Positions 62,469-64,000 of a stretch of DNA of 64,000 nucleotides are shown here, piece by piece (positions within the stretch are counted from its first letter, which is position 1; the number at the start of each line of letters is the position of its first letter). The DNA is from Planctomycetota bacterium. Lineage in GTDB: Bacteria > Planctomycetota > UBA1135 > GCA-002686595. A program made the position numbers and the translations under genes. The stretch is from positions 124,001 to 188,000 of the forward strand of contig JAEUHY010000015.1 of NCBI GenBank assembly GCA_016795325.1. The letters run 5' to 3'. The notes below the pieces were generated by a model. The model was not told where the DNA came from, did not search any database, and worked only from the letters and a program-made list of their open reading frames with translations.

Positions 62469-62672
62469 TGTTGTGCTCGTTTTGTGCTGCGGTGACCGCC
62501 GGAATGGCGTTCGCGCGCGAGGCGTCGGCCTGCGAATCGCGCGTTGCGCCGTTCGCCCGCATGAGCGCGGCAAAGTTGCATCGAAATTGCAGCGCCGCGT
62601 TCTGTCGGACGAGCCTGCCTGCGATTGCCGCGATGCGAGAGCCGAGGCGTCTGGCTCGCGATGCCGCAGGGC

Positions 62673-64000
<1,328 letters not shown>

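Overview
This is a very G+C-rich bacterial chromosome segment. Short intergenic gaps, many ATGA/GTGA overlapping starts, frequent GTG and TTG starts and few clear Shine-Dalgarno sequences characterise it. A Planctomycetota (PVC superphylum) origin is the best fit. The 91-aa protein at 42967-43242 belongs to the small basic protein family known from Planctomycetes, Verrucomicrobia and Chlamydiae. The FG-GAP/ASPIC-UnbV protein, the TPR lipoproteins, the secretin-like lipoproteins with ExbB/ExbD and the multihaem cytochromes also suit that group. The lineage is an inference; no rRNA or tRNA gene was found.

Layout. 1-3484 (minus) and 3564-9966 (plus) are two divergent oligopeptide ABC transporter operons. 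The left one (OppA-B-C) runs off the window edge; the right one is a complete SBP-B-C-D-F set with an unusual OppC. A HAD hydrolase follows (9951-10673). 10845-23851 (minus) is an envelope block: two secretin-like lipoproteins bracket ExbB, two ExbD and two TPR proteins. 24469-25521 is a family-4 uracil-DNA glycosylase. 26020-28462 (plus) holds a TPR lipoprotein and a barrel-like lipoprotein. 28485-41340 (minus) holds a putative-Ig/beta-propeller lipoprotein and then a coupled run: ASPIC/FG-GAP lipoprotein, TPR protein, lipoprotein, and a 1767-aa DUF748/AsmA-like protein. 41341-42083 is non-coding and carries three tandem 166-bp repeats. 42084-46172 (plus) encodes a membrane-anchored SPOR-like protein, the small basic protein, QueE, the GTPase Der and a lipoprotein. 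46182-48741 (minus) has a PhyH-like dioxygenase and a propeller lipoprotein, separated by a MITE-like element. 48980-53347 (plus) has two GT2 glycosyltransferases and a TMTC-like membrane glycosyltransferase with TPRs. 53503-60894 (plus) is the most striking locus. 61101-62468 is an unrecognised exported protein, and 62673-64000 is a truncated prolyl oligopeptidase.

The standout locus (53503-60894) is a tightly coupled four-gene operon. It encodes (i) a ferredoxin / FAD-NAD(P) oxidoreductase / transmembrane fusion with histidine pairs spaced like b-haem ligands, (ii) an exported or anchored cytochrome with 26 CxxCH motifs, (iii) an outer-membrane beta-barrel candidate ending in Phe, and (iv) a second exported cytochrome with 15 CxxCH motifs. 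This is the parts list for a trans-envelope electron conduit analogous to porin-cytochrome systems, but with different architecture. The functional assignment is inference; the motifs and gene order are read directly. Two 165-bp copies of a palindromic intergenic element (25841-26005 and 47320-47484) are a second non-obvious feature.
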